Shown: one piece after another, positions 44,218 to 53,910 of the stretch
How positions within the stretch are numbered: position 1 is the first letter of the stretch
How the letters are laid out: each line of letters starts with the position of its first letter
From: Zhongshania antarctica
GTDB lineage: Bacteria > Pseudomonadota > Gammaproteobacteria > Pseudomonadales > Spongiibacteraceae
Direction: 5' to 3'
Length of the DNA stretch: 64,000 bases
Assembly: GCF_014202945.1 (NCBI RefSeq)
Contig: NZ_JACHHW010000004.1
Coordinates: 248,001 to 312,000 of the forward strand
The notes under the pieces: generated by a model
Told to the model about the DNA's origin: nothing
Databases searched by the model: none
Seen by the model: only the letters and a program-made list of their open reading frames with translations
Program-made: the position numbers and the translations under genes

Positions 44218-44246
44218 AGCAATAGTTTGATTGAGAAGGACGTGTA

Positions 44247-44585
44247 ATGAGTTTTTTCATCTCCCAAGCCCATGCCCAGACTGCTGGTGCAGCAGGTGCC
44301 CCCGCCGGTGCCGATTTATTCCAGATAGGCTTCTTGGTATTAATGTTTGGTCTGTTTTACTTCATTGCTATTCGCCCTCAGCGCAAGCGCCAGAAAGAAC
44401 ACGCCGCTATGGTTGCGGCACTGGCCAAGGGTGACGAAGTTGTGACCACCAGTGGTATTTTGGGCAAGGTCACCAAGATTGACGACAGCTATGTTGCACT
44501 GAGTGTTACCGATAATGTTGAATTGAAATTTCAACGCTCATCAATTCACGCCGTTCTGCCTAAAGGCACTCTAAAAGCAATTTAA
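44247..44585 (+). CDS. yajC: Preprotein translocase auxiliary subunit YajC
   Basis: YajC here has 112 residues. A short N-terminal Ala/Gly-rich stretch precedes one membrane helix (IGFLVLMFGLFYFIAIRPQRKRQKEHAAM), the diagnostic segment. The cytoplasmic YajC domain follows with ALAKGDEVVTTSGILGKVTKI and LKFQRSSIHAVLPKGTL. In the family it joins SecD-SecF-YidC in the holo-translocon. Here it is flanked by terminators (44186-44217 and 44595-44624) and by unrelated genes. secD, secF and tgt, the usual neighbours, are absent. Confidence 0.93.
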   Translation: MSFFISQAHAQTAGAAGAPAGADLFQIGFLVLMFGLFYFIAIRPQRKRQKEHAAMVAALAKGDEVVTTSGILGKVTKIDDSYVALSVTDNVELKFQRSSIHAVLPKGTLKAI

Positions 44586-44594
44586 ACATTGCCC

Positions 44595-44624
44595 GCGCTC
44601 TGCGATCGCAGGGCGCTTTTCTTT
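44595..44624 (+). terminator. Intrinsic terminator of yajC
   Basis: GCGCTCTGC (44595-44603) pairs with GCAGGGCGC (44608-44616) around a GATC loop, with one T-G pair, followed by TTTTCTTT. It begins 9 bases after the yajC stop and ends 12 bases before the start of the next gene. Confidence 0.88.
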
Positions 44625-44636
44625 ACAGGTGACAAT

Positions 44637-45680
44637 ATGCCTGATGAATCAAGTCGAAATACCGCACCGCCAGATTTTGTAAGCGCGATCAATCCACCTC
44701 GTCTGCACCTCGCTCAGCTACCCACACCTCTGCAACTCCTCAGTCGTCTCAGTGAGCGCTATAGTGGGCCGCGCATTTGGGTGAAACGCGATGACCTCAG
44801 CGGGAGTGTGCTGTCGGGCAATAAAATTCGTAAATTGGAATTTAATCTTGCTCAAGCCCTTGCCGAAGGCTGTGACACGGTTATTACGTGTGGTGGTATA
44901 CAATCGAATCACTGCAGGGCTACGGCTTTGCTCTGCGCGCAATTAGGGCTTAAATGCCATTTATTGTTGCGTGGCCATCGGGCCGATAGCGCCGACGGCA
45001 ATTTATTGCTAGATCAATTAGCTGGCGCCAAGATTTCTTATTATCCGCCGGCGCAGTTTCAGCGTGAACTTGATTCCTTGCTGCTCGACTGTCAAAAAGC
45101 CTATGCGAGTAGTAGTCGTAAAGCCTTTATTATTCCCACTGGCGCCTCAGATGCCATTGGTGTGTGGGGCTATGTGCAGGCCTGCGCGGAGTTACAGGAT
45201 GATTTTCAGCGTCACGGTATTGATCCAAAGCATATTATTTGTGCAACAGGCTCGGGTGGCACCCAAGCCGGATTGACTGCCGGAGTGGCGGCTTACGGCA
45301 TTGATGCCCAAGTATGGGGTGTGAATGTTTGTGACGACGAGGCGTGGTTTGTCAATAAAGTGAACAGCGACCTGCAGAGTTGGGAGCGTCGCTACCAAAC
45401 TGGCATAGACCTTGATTGCTTGTCAGTAAAGGTGATCGATGGTTATGTCGGCCCGGGTTACGCCCAGGCCGACGATGAGATTTACCGCTGTATTGCTGAT
45501 GCGGCCGCCACCGAGGGCTTGGTCCTCGACCCGGTCTATACCGGTAAGGCCTTTTTCGGCATGTTAGATCAACTGCAAAAAGGTCGCTTTGGTAGCACCG
45601 GTGATATTGTATTTATTCATACGGGTGGGGTTTACGGCTTGTTTCCCCAGCGCAGCCACTTTGACTTTTTAAATACCTGA
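44637..45680 (+). CDS. D-cysteine desulfhydrase / ACC deaminase-family PLP enzyme
   Basis: The enzyme has 347 residues from the ATG at 44637 (AGGTGA upstream). It belongs to the tryptophan-synthase-beta fold PLP enzymes: VKRDDLSGSVLSGNKIRKLEF holds the PLP-binding Lys, VITCGGIQSNHCRATALL binds the substrate, and CATGSGGTQAG binds the phosphate. LVLDPVYTGKAFFGML is C-terminal. These motifs fit the ACC deaminase/D-cysteine desulfhydrase (DcyD) group, which splits D-cysteine to pyruvate, sulfide and ammonia. The exact substrate is not certain. The terminator of yajC ends just ahead of it, so it may have its own promoter or depend on read-through. Confidence 0.85.
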   Translation: MPDESSRNTAPPDFVSAINPPRLHLAQLPTPLQLLSRLSERYSGPRIWVKRDDLSGSVLSGNKIRKLEFNLAQALAEGCDTVITCGGIQSNHCRATALLCAQLGLKCHLLLRGHRADSADGNLLLDQLAGAKISYYPPAQFQRELDSLLLDCQKAYASSSRKAFIIPTGASDAIGVWGYVQACAELQDDFQRHGIDPKHIICATGSGGTQAGLTAGVAAYGIDAQVWGVNVCDDEAWFVNKVNSDLQSWERRYQTGIDLDCLSVKVIDGYVGPGYAQADDEIYRCIADAAATEGLVLDPVYTGKAFFGMLDQLQKGRFGSTGDIVFIHTGGVYGLFPQRSHFDFLNT

Positions 45681-45722
45681 GCGCCAATAGCTGACAAATA
45701 ACAACAAACTTAAGGAATATTA

Positions 45723-47069
45723 ATGGAGCAGATAAGCGGATTTGTCGGTGTTATCAACGGCATCGTTTGGGGGCCGCTGATGCTGGTACTCATTTTAGGC
45801 ACGGGCGCCTACCTGATGGTGGGCCTGCGCTTGATGCCTATACGGCAAATTGGGCCGGCATTTAAATTAATGCTGGCAGGGCGTAAGAGCGGGCCAGGGG
45901 AGGGTGAGATAAGCCCTTTTCAGGCCTTAATGACCTCGCTTTCTGCGACTATTGGCACGGGGAATATTGCGGGGGTGGCGACGGCAATTGCCTTAGGCGG
46001 GCCCGGCGCATTGTTCTGGATGTGGTGTACGGCACTAGTGGGGATGGCCACCAAATACGCTGAGGCAGTCTGCGCCGTGCATTATCGCGAGCAGGACAGC
46101 GAAGGTAATTTTAGCGGTGGGCCAATGTATTATATTAAAAATGGCCTTGGTAAACGCTGGCAGTGGCTGGCAACGTGTTTTGCCGTGTTTGGCGCTATTG
46201 CCGGTTTTGGCATAGGCAATACCGTGCAGGCAAACTCGGTCGCTGACGCGATGAACGGTGCCTTTGGCGTGCCTGTGTGGATCAGCGCCCTAGTCATGTT
46301 TGTTGGCGTGGGGTTGGTGATATTAGGTGGCGTGAAACGTATCGCGAGCGTGGCCGGTTACTTAGTACCCTTCATGGCAATTGCCTATATGGCGGTTGGA
46401 ATACTGGTGCTGTTAATGAATTTTTCGGCATTGCCGGGGGTGGTCGAGTTAATATTTTACTCGGCATTTAACGGCACTGCGGCAGTAGGCGGTTTTGCGG
46501 GTGCAGGAATTGTGGCGGCGATTCGTTTCGGTGTTGCTCGCGGTGTTTTTTCAAACGAAGCGGGACTTGGTAGCGCGCCAATAGCCCACGCTGCGGCAAA
46601 GACCAATAATTCGGTGCGCCAGGGCATGATTGCAATGCTCGGCACATTTATCGACACTATTTTGGTGTGTTCAGTGACCGGCTTTGTGATTTTACTGTCG
46701 GGGGAGTGGCAAACAGGGGAAACCGGCGCGGCTTTGTCTGCCAGTTCATTTGAATCCTTGATTCCTGGCGGCCACTATATTGTCGCGGTCGGTTTGGCCA
46801 TTTTTGCGTTTACCACGATGCTAGGCTGGTCCTATTACGGAGAGCGATGTGTTGTTTACTTTTTTGGCGAGAAAGGCGTTAAGCCGTTTAGAATTGCGTG
46901 GGTTTTAGCGATTCCAATGGGCGCAATGGCGAATCTTGGCTTTATCTGGCTGCTGGCCGATACCCTTAACGCCTTAATGGCCATTCCGAATCTAATTGCC
47001 TTGTTATTGCTGAGCCCGGTGGTGTTTCGTCTCACTAAAGAGCGTTTGCCGAGCATTCTTGCGCAATAG
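45723..47069 (+). CDS. Sodium:alanine symporter (AGCS family)
   Basis: This 448-residue carrier has about ten membrane helices. AGCS hallmarks are SPFQALMTSLSATIGTGNIAGVATAIALGGPGALFWMW near residues 62-102, ATKYAEAVCAVHYRE, GGPMYYIKNGLG and RGVFSNEAGLGSAPIAHAAA. It imports alanine or glycine with sodium. It faces alr, the alanine racemase gene, tail to tail, so both act on alanine. The Na+-NQR in this window would supply its driving force. Confidence 0.92.
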   Translation: MEQISGFVGVINGIVWGPLMLVLILGTGAYLMVGLRLMPIRQIGPAFKLMLAGRKSGPGEGEISPFQALMTSLSATIGTGNIAGVATAIALGGPGALFWMWCTALVGMATKYAEAVCAVHYREQDSEGNFSGGPMYYIKNGLGKRWQWLATCFAVFGAIAGFGIGNTVQANSVADAMNGAFGVPVWISALVMFVGVGLVILGGVKRIASVAGYLVPFMAIAYMAVGILVLLMNFSALPGVVELIFYSAFNGTAAVGGFAGAGIVAAIRFGVARGVFSNEAGLGSAPIAHAAAKTNNSVRQGMIAMLGTFIDTILVCSVTGFVILLSGEWQTGETGAALSASSFESLIPGGHYIVAVGLAIFAFTTMLGWSYYGERCVVYFFGEKGVKPFRIAWVLAIPMGAMANLGFIWLLADTLNALMAIPNLIALLLLSPVVFRLTKERLPSILAQ

Positions 47070-47128
47070 GCTTGCTGCGCGCTTAATTTGGGGCCATAGG
47101 CGCGCTATTCACTGGTTACTTATTTTAC

Positions 47129-48205
47129 TTAGCGATAAAAGCGATCGACTCGTTCAGTGATTCGCGTAAACAGCTCATAGCTAATGGTGCCGCAGTGTTT
47201 GCCGATTTCAGCGGCGGGGAGCCCATCGCCCCACAGGCTCACTTCGTCGCCGATGGCTGTGGTAGGCAAGTGGCTTACGTCAATCGTCATTAAGTCCATA
47301 GATACCCGACCGGCCAGACTCGCGCGCTGACCGTTAACCAGAACTGGCGTGCCGTCAGGCGCGTTGCGGGGATAGCCATCGGCATAGCCAGCGGCCACGG
47401 TGGCGATTCTTGCCGCTGTTTTTGCGCGCCAGCGGCGGTTATAGCCTACGCCTTCCGCTTCAGCGACGTTGCGTACAGCAATGACCCTGGCTTTGAAATT
47501 CATAACGGGTTTTAAGGCCCGGTCACCGGATAAGCGCTGCGTGGGATCGTCTCCGTAGAGCATAATGCCGGGCCGAACCCAGTCGTGATGGGTGTCTGGG
47601 TGGGCAATAATAGCCGCTGAGTTCGCCATGCTAATCGGATACTCTCCCAAACTATTGCTTAGCGTTAGCAACTTCTGGCTTTGCTGCTGGCTTAGGCTCG
47701 GATCGATATCTTCGGCGTCACTGAAATGACTCATGTGCTGAATAGTGCTGATATGGTCTGTCGCACTGAGTAAATTGTGAGCTTCACTGAATTCTGTGGC
47801 CGACATGCCCAATCGGTTCATGCCAATATTGAGCTTAAGCCACACCGCGATGGGCCTTGGCAGCGGGGTTTGAGCGAGGCGCTTGGCGGTGGCAAGATCA
47901 TGCACCACGACATCCAGTTCAAGGGTGGCGCATTCAAACAGGATGTCCGAATCCAGCAGGGTGCCGAGCAGGAGAATGCGGGCTTGCGGATTCGCCGCGC
48001 GTAATAGCCTTGCTTCACAGGGCCGCGCCACTGCAAAACCATTGACGGTGGTCTTTAATTGTTCGGCTACCCAGCTAGCGCCGTGGCCATAGCCATTGGC
48101 TTTAAGCATCGCTAGAATGGCGGCTTTGGGGGCAAGCTGACGCACGATGCTGGCATTGTGACGAAGCGCCTCGCTACTGAGTTCTATCCATGTTGTGCTA
48201 TGCAT
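47129..48205 (-). CDS. alr: Alanine racemase
   Basis: The 358-residue PLP enzyme converts L- to D-alanine for peptidoglycan. The PLP Lys is Lys35 in AMLKANGYGHGA. The catalytic Tyr lies in EGVGYNRRWRA (about residue 254). MNRLGMSATEF, QHMSHFSDAEDID, RPGIMLYGDDP and the C-terminal AGRVSMDLMTIDVSH are family segments. The start codon is the CAT of an ATGCAT (48200-48205), whose other strand supplies the ATG of the divergent protease gene. Whether this is biosynthetic Alr or catabolic DadX cannot be told; no dadA is nearby. Confidence 0.94.
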   Translation of the reverse strand: MHSTTWIELSSEALRHNASIVRQLAPKAAILAMLKANGYGHGASWVAEQLKTTVNGFAVARPCEARLLRAANPQARILLLGTLLDSDILFECATLELDVVVHDLATAKRLAQTPLPRPIAVWLKLNIGMNRLGMSATEFSEAHNLLSATDHISTIQHMSHFSDAEDIDPSLSQQQSQKLLTLSNSLGEYPISMANSAAIIAHPDTHHDWVRPGIMLYGDDPTQRLSGDRALKPVMNFKARVIAVRNVAEAEGVGYNRRWRAKTAARIATVAAGYADGYPRNAPDGTPVLVNGQRASLAGRVSMDLMTIDVSHLPTTAIGDEVSLWGDGLPAAEIGKHCGTISYELFTRITERVDRFYR

Positions 48206-49723
48206 AAGTACCGACTCAAAACTTTGCTGAATTTTAGCGGGCTTGGCCTGCAGTTAATAGCGCGCCGGTGCGTACTGGGTGTTTTTTTGCTGAGCGCCAG
48301 TTATTCGAGTGCCGACTGCGAGCGGAGTGTTTATCCTAAAAGCGCATCGCCGGAACTGCTTGTCAGCGCCGATCTTGTTGCTGAATTGCTTGCCGCAGAA
48401 AAGAATGCCGCCAGTCTTTGTTCGGCTCGCACCCAAGATTTAGCGCAGTTGTATTTTTGGGGTGGCCCCAGCGTAACCGCAAATTTAGCTCGTTCGTATG
48501 ACTATGCTTTAAGAAGCCGCAAAGCCGAGCGCTGGGGATATGAGCTGCGCATATTGCACAGCGCGTTTGTACTCGCGGATCTCGATAGGTCTTTTAGCCC
48601 AGAAGAAGCGCTGCGACACTTTCAGCGTGAAATAGACAGCGGTGTCGCTCTGCGCAGAGACAAAGCCTTGGCGGTACTTAATCAATTGTCGAGTTTACTG
48701 CCGTATTCTACAACAGGCGCTGTGCGTGTTTTTAAAGACCGCGCTTTTCGCCAGCCGTTTCCGGATGTCGATGGCGTGGTGGTATTGGCGCAGCATGAAA
48801 ATTACCAGCGGGTGCTAGTGAGTAATGCCCAAGGCATGCCGCAACTGGCGTGGATGCCAGTAAGTGGGGCGCATGAGATACCGCGAACAGAAGGCGCCAT
48901 CGATGGCTTATATGTGCAGCGCCGCTCGACCGCTGGCGCTACTGGCGCGGAGGACAGCCGTCAACAAGTTTGGCAGGCGCCGCGATCTGCACCGCGCACG
49001 GGGGTGCTACTTAGTCGATTTCGGCAGCGTGATGGCAGTTTATTTGAGTCTCGCTGCACGGCAAGTCAGTTAAGTGGGCAGTGGTTGATTTCGGCAGCCC
49101 ATTGCTTGTTCGCCCCAGATGGCTCTCAGCAAATACTGAGCTTGCGTTACATTGCGTCGCCCTTGGTATTGGCGAATGCAATTGCAGTGAGTCGTGTTTG
49201 GGTGCACCGAGAGCATGACCCTGTCGATCAAGCCACGGGGAACGTGGCGAGCTACAGTGGTTCCGATATCGCCTTGTTTAAGTTAGCCCAGCCCTTGCCG
49301 ATCAATAATCCCCCGATTTTGGCGGTGCCGCTCGCGAGTAATCCGGTGAATTGGGTAGACAGCTTTGCCTACCCAAGCGACAAAGCCCGCCATAGCCTGT
49401 GGTTTTCTCGTTGCCGCGCTAGCTTATGGCAGCGCGGAGAGCAGGCTTTAAGTGACATATACAGCTTGGATTGCTTTAGTCACGAAGGTCAAAGCGGCGC
49501 GGCGCTATTGCAAACGATTTCCGGAACCCCCCATATCATCGGGGTTTTATCGTCTAGGATTCACAATGAAAAAATAAATAAGCCGATATTTGCAGCCTTA
49601 AATGCTGGGCTTATCGCCGATATTGGCCGAGTAATAGCGAATGACGCAGAGATACCTGTGAATTTCCGCGCTTATAACGTCGCGACCATACTCGCGAACG
49701 TGGCGCCGGAATTGTTGCCTTAA
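48200..49723 (+). CDS. Secreted trypsin-like serine protease
   Basis: The product has 507 residues from the ATG at 48200. The N-terminus is unusually long and basic before a hydrophobic CVLGVFLLSASYSSA stretch (about 27-41), which would be the export signal. Residues 45-270 are a uncharacterised helical domain. The C-terminal peptidase S1 domain has all three triad residues: His301 in ISAAHC, Asp356 in SDIALFK, and Ser432 in GQSGAAL. GQSGAA in place of the usual GDSGGP resembles V8/Glu-endopeptidase-like relatives. The protease probably acts in the periplasm or outside. Start overlaps the divergent alr start, so a later start is possible. Confidence 0.75.
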   Translation: MHKYRLKTLLNFSGLGLQLIARRCVLGVFLLSASYSSADCERSVYPKSASPELLVSADLVAELLAAEKNAASLCSARTQDLAQLYFWGGPSVTANLARSYDYALRSRKAERWGYELRILHSAFVLADLDRSFSPEEALRHFQREIDSGVALRRDKALAVLNQLSSLLPYSTTGAVRVFKDRAFRQPFPDVDGVVVLAQHENYQRVLVSNAQGMPQLAWMPVSGAHEIPRTEGAIDGLYVQRRSTAGATGAEDSRQQVWQAPRSAPRTGVLLSRFRQRDGSLFESRCTASQLSGQWLISAAHCLFAPDGSQQILSLRYIASPLVLANAIAVSRVWVHREHDPVDQATGNVASYSGSDIALFKLAQPLPINNPPILAVPLASNPVNWVDSFAYPSDKARHSLWFSRCRASLWQRGEQALSDIYSLDCFSHEGQSGAALLQTISGTPHIIGVLSSRIHNEKINKPIFAALNAGLIADIGRVIANDAEIPVNFRAYNVATILANVAPELLP

Positions 49724-49769
49724 CCGAGGCTTCTTGTATAGTGAGCCTATTGCTCTTAGAAATACGTCT

Positions 49770-50681
49770 ATGCCCAAAGGTCTTGAAAATAAGCTTGTTG
49801 TCGCAATCTCGTCCAGAGCGTTATTTGATCTGGATGAAAGTCATCGTGTGTACGAATCCGAAGGCTTGGGTGCCTATCAAAAATACCAAATTGATCATGA
49901 AGACGAAGTGCTCGCGCCGGGCGAAGCCTTTGGTATTGTCGAACGCTTACTCAAGCTAAATGACTTTTTAGACGACGCCAAAGTCGAGGTCATCCTGCTG
50001 TCTCGCAATTCTGCGGATACCGGCCTGCGGGTATTTAACTCCATTAAACATTATGGTTTGAATATTAGCCGGGCAGCGTTTAGTGGTGGCGAAAGCCCTT
50101 ATCGCTATGTATCTGCTTTTGGCTGTCATCTGTTTTTGTCTACTGATGCGGAAGATGTGCGCCGCGCGCTTGACAGTGGCGTTGCCGCGGCGACTTTATT
50201 GCCGAGATCGAAAAAAGCGCCCGCGCAAAGTAATAGGGAACTGCGCTTTGCCTTTGATGGTGACGCGGTCATTTTCTCTGACGAAGCTGAACAAGTCTTC
50301 AAGCGGGACGGGCTCGATGCCTTTACCGCTAGCGAGGTCGCTGCGGCAAACACGCCTTTGAGTGGCGGGCCGTTTAAAGCTTTTCTAGCGGCGCTAAATA
50401 CGCTGCAATCGGAGTTTCCAGACAATGCACCACCAATACGAATAGCATTGGTTACGGCGCGATCTGCGCCAGCTCATGAGCGGGTTATTCGAACCTTGCG
50501 TGAATGGAATATTCGTATTGACGAGTCTTTGTTTTTAGGAGGCTTAGAAAAGGGCGAATTCTTGGCAGCCTACGGTGCAGACGTGTTTTTTGACGATCAA
50601 CCTGCACATTGTGAATCGGCTAAAGAGCATGTGTCGACGGGGCATGTGCCTCATGGCATCGCCAATATTATTGATAATTAG
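49770..50681 (+). CDS. Cytosolic-type 5'-nucleotidase (PF06189-like)
   Basis: The product has 303 residues from the ATG at 49770; a TTG at 49734 would add 12 residues. The N-terminal KLVVAISSRALFDLDESHRVYE and LAPGEAFGIVERLLKLN are typical of bacterial members of the 5'-nucleotidase family related to animal cytosolic NT5C1. The HAD-like Asp pair appears in AFDGDAVIFSDEAE, with VTARSAPAHERV and FFDDQPAH further on. It should release phosphate from a nucleoside monophosphate. It follows the protease by 46 bases on the same strand, but a functional link is not evident. Confidence 0.85.
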   Translation: MPKGLENKLVVAISSRALFDLDESHRVYESEGLGAYQKYQIDHEDEVLAPGEAFGIVERLLKLNDFLDDAKVEVILLSRNSADTGLRVFNSIKHYGLNISRAAFSGGESPYRYVSAFGCHLFLSTDAEDVRRALDSGVAAATLLPRSKKAPAQSNRELRFAFDGDAVIFSDEAEQVFKRDGLDAFTASEVAAANTPLSGGPFKAFLAALNTLQSEFPDNAPPIRIALVTARSAPAHERVIRTLREWNIRIDESLFLGGLEKGEFLAAYGADVFFDDQPAHCESAKEHVSTGHVPHGIANIIDN

Positions 50682-50740
50682 TGCGGTTAGCGCGCAATAA
50701 TAAAAATCGAGTTAGCTCATTTCAGATTGTGTTGTTTTAG

Positions 50741-51727
<987 letters not shown>

Positions 51728-51740
51728 GGGAACGTTGGAA

Positions 51741-51811
51741 GTCTGATGTCGGACGTCCGACGAAAATTCAACGGAAATGTGTCGATTTTGGTTTTACGTC
51801 CGACATCAGAC
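51741..51811. repeat. Intergenic inverted repeat, GTCTGATGTCGGACGT family
   Basis: GTCTGATGTCGGACGT (51741-51756) and its exact reverse complement (51796-51811) are 16-base inverted repeats around a 39-base centre. The left arm also contains the perfect palindrome GTCGGACGTCCGAC (51748-51761), and a further GCGTCCGAC occurs at 51818-51825. It occupies the cysB-thrH gap of 193 bases. The arrangement resembles a mobile REP/MITE-like element or a terminator formed from it. Only one copy was seen in the window. Confidence 0.6.
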
Positions 51812-51920
51812 CTCTAGCGTCCGACTTGCTCCTAGCATTGCTTTCTGATCCTCAAGCCGTTAGATTGACGCGGATTTTATTGCGCCTAGCGCTGCTATTC
51901 ATTTCATTAGGAGTATTTTT

Positions 51921-52538
51921 GTGGAAATTGCGTGTCTTGACCTTGAAGGGGTGTTGATCCCTGAAATCTGGATCGATTTTGCCGAGCGCACCGGTATTGA
52001 GGCCTTGAAGGCAACCACCCGTGATATTCCTGACTACGATGTATTGATGCAGCAGCGCCTGCGTTTACTCGAAGAGAATGGTTTGGGTTTGCCTGATATT
52101 CAGGCAGTGATCGCTGATATGGCACCAATGGAAGGCGCACGGGAGTTTTTGGATTGGCTGCGTGAGCGGTTTCAGGTGGTAATTTTATCCGATACCTTTT
52201 ATGAGTTTGCAGCCCCACTAATGAAGCAGTTGGGCTGGCCGACCCTGCTGTGCCATAAATTGGAAACGGATAGCTTGGGTAAGGTTGTGGATTACAAAAT
52301 CCGCCAGGTTAATCCCAAGCGTCAGGCGGTATTGGCGTTAAAAACCTTGTATTACCGGGTTATTGCAGCTGGAGATTCATACAATGACACCACGATGCTG
52401 GCTGAAGCCGATGCCGGTATCTTGTTTATGGCTCCGCCAAATGTCATTAAAGAGTTTCCGCAATTTCCTGCGGTACATGATTACGAGGCACTTAAGCTTG
52501 AGTTTATTAAAGCGTCCAATCGCAATCTGAGCCTTTAA
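51921..52538 (+). CDS. thrH: Phosphoserine phosphatase / homoserine phosphotransferase ThrH
   Basis: This 205-residue HAD-family enzyme starts at GTG 51921 with TAGGAG 8 bases before. The N-terminal ACLDLEGVLIPEIWIDFAERTG is the diagnostic ThrH signature, with Asp7 as nucleophile and Glu9 replacing the second Asp of ordinary HAD phosphatases. VVILSDTFYEFA (motif II) and AAGDSYNDTTMLAEA (motif IV) follow. In Pseudomonas, ThrH dephosphorylates phosphoserine and can transfer the phosphate to homoserine, linking serine and threonine synthesis. It is a single gene. Confidence 0.93.
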   Translation: MEIACLDLEGVLIPEIWIDFAERTGIEALKATTRDIPDYDVLMQQRLRLLEENGLGLPDIQAVIADMAPMEGAREFLDWLRERFQVVILSDTFYEFAAPLMKQLGWPTLLCHKLETDSLGKVVDYKIRQVNPKRQAVLALKTLYYRVIAAGDSYNDTTMLAEADAGILFMAPPNVIKEFPQFPAVHDYEALKLEFIKASNRNLSL

Positions 52539-52566
52539 GATATTAGGCTAAACGCCTGCATTAGGC

Positions 52567-53910
52567 TTAATCAAGGTCAGCAAGTGCGTCGAGCAGCTTG
52601 CTGATCTTGGTTTCAGTTTCAATAAACTCCTCTTCAAGTACCGAGTCGGCAACAATGCCGCCACCCGCCCAGCCCCTGATTTTTTCTTGATTGCAGACGA
52701 AACTGCGGATCGCAATATTACTGTCCAGTTTGCCCTTTGGCCCTAGGTAAAAAATACTCCCGCAATACAGTGAGCGGCGGTGAGGCTCAATCTCGCGAAT
52801 GATCTCCATGGCGCGTTGTTTGGGCGCGCCAGTTATTGAGCCGCCTGGAAAACAGTCGAGCAGGGCGCTAAATTCACTGCGATCATCACGTAAGTGGCCG
52901 GTTACCGTGCTCACAAGGTGATGTACGGTTCGAAAGCTTTGCAGCTCGCAAAGGGCTTCGGTTATCACCGTTTCTGTTTGGCAGCTCTTGCTAAAATCAT
53001 TGCGTAATAAATCTACGATCATGATGTTCTCTGCGCGATTTTTGGCGCTGCCCTGCAAGGTCGTTGCCAGCAGCAGGTCTTCATCGGGGTCATCGCTGCG
53101 CGCTGCCGTGCCTTTAATTGGCTGGGTTTGCAGTTGGCGATCATGCGCTGCCAAAAGGCGCTCGGGCGACAGGCACAGAAATTGGCTGCTGCCGAAATCC
53201 ATATAGGCTGAAAATGGCGCTGCGGCTACCTCGCGCAGGCGCAAATAGGCCGACCACGGGTCGCCTTTAAAGTCAGCGCTAAATTCCCGGGTTAAATTGA
53301 TTTGGTAGCAATCACCGGTGTCGATATAGGCTTTGATTTTGTGAAAAGCCTTGGCGTAACTTTCGGGGTTCAGCGAGCTTTGAAAGGCACTGGTCAATCT
53401 GAATTTGCTGGCAGGGGCCTCGGGAGCTGCCTGACGCAAAAGCACCTCAAGCTCACTGACGCGGGCGTTGCTCAAGTGGGGTTGAGCGACCAGCTCGCAG
53501 CGCTCGCGTTCATGATCGACAATAACGGTCCAGGGGTAGATTCCGACGTGGGCGAGTGGGTTGTCGTCCTTTCTGGTGTTGAGTTGCGCTTGGAATTGCT
53601 CGCCGAAATCGTAGCTTAAATAACCGACGGCGCCACCGCTAAAGGCGAGGTCAGGGGCGTCGAGATACGTCTTATTAATGTGATTTAAGCGATTCTCAAT
53701 GTTAATGCTTAATGTATTGATGTCGATATAGTCTATTGTATTTATTGAAATAACTTCTTCTGGGTCGGCGCAAATAATATCCCAACGTCCTCGTTCGTTA
53801 TGCTCGGCAGCGCTATCTAAGTAAACCGGCAGCGGGAGATGCTTCACTGCGGCAAAATAGCGGCTGGAATCGCGGTGGTAGGGTAGGGATACGCGGCAAA
53901 GGCTAGCCAT
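52567..53910 (-). CDS. pabB: Aminodeoxychorismate synthase component I PabB
   Basis: PabB here has 447 residues and makes 4-amino-4-deoxychorismate from chorismate, the precursor of p-aminobenzoate for folate. The N-terminal TrpE-like region (SGGAVGYLSYDFGEQF) is followed by the chorismate-binding core: DTGDCYQINLTREFSADF, PFSAYMDFGSSQFLCLSPERLL, PIKGTAARS, the ENIMIVDLLRNDF segment, GSITGAPKQRAMEIIREIE (with the PabB-type SITGAPK Lys) and a C-terminal ETETKISKLLDAL. The length and SITGAPK separate it from anthranilate synthase. It is convergent with thrH. Confidence 0.9.
   Translation of the reverse strand: MASLCRVSLPYHRDSSRYFAAVKHLPLPVYLDSAAEHNERGRWDIICADPEEVISINTIDYIDINTLSINIENRLNHINKTYLDAPDLAFSGGAVGYLSYDFGEQFQAQLNTRKDDNPLAHVGIYPWTVIVDHERERCELVAQPHLSNARVSELEVLLRQAAPEAPASKFRLTSAFQSSLNPESYAKAFHKIKAYIDTGDCYQINLTREFSADFKGDPWSAYLRLREVAAAPFSAYMDFGSSQFLCLSPERLLAAHDRQLQTQPIKGTAARSDDPDEDLLLATTLQGSAKNRAENIMIVDLLRNDFSKSCQTETVITEALCELQSFRTVHHLVSTVTGHLRDDRSEFSALLDCFPGGSITGAPKQRAMEIIREIEPHRRSLYCGSIFYLGPKGKLDSNIAIRSFVCNQEKIRGWAGGGIVADSVLEEEFIETETKISKLLDALADLD

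Noticed and set aside
47084-47106. GCGCGC repeats between the AGCS carrier and alr as a terminator
   Set aside because: Only short GCGCGC arms with a long centre and no T-run. Not strong enough to list.
51741-51825. Possible CRISPR array in the cysB-thrH gap
   Set aside because: Only one inverted pair plus one partial core, no regular spacers and no cas genes in the window. Described as an inverted repeat instead.
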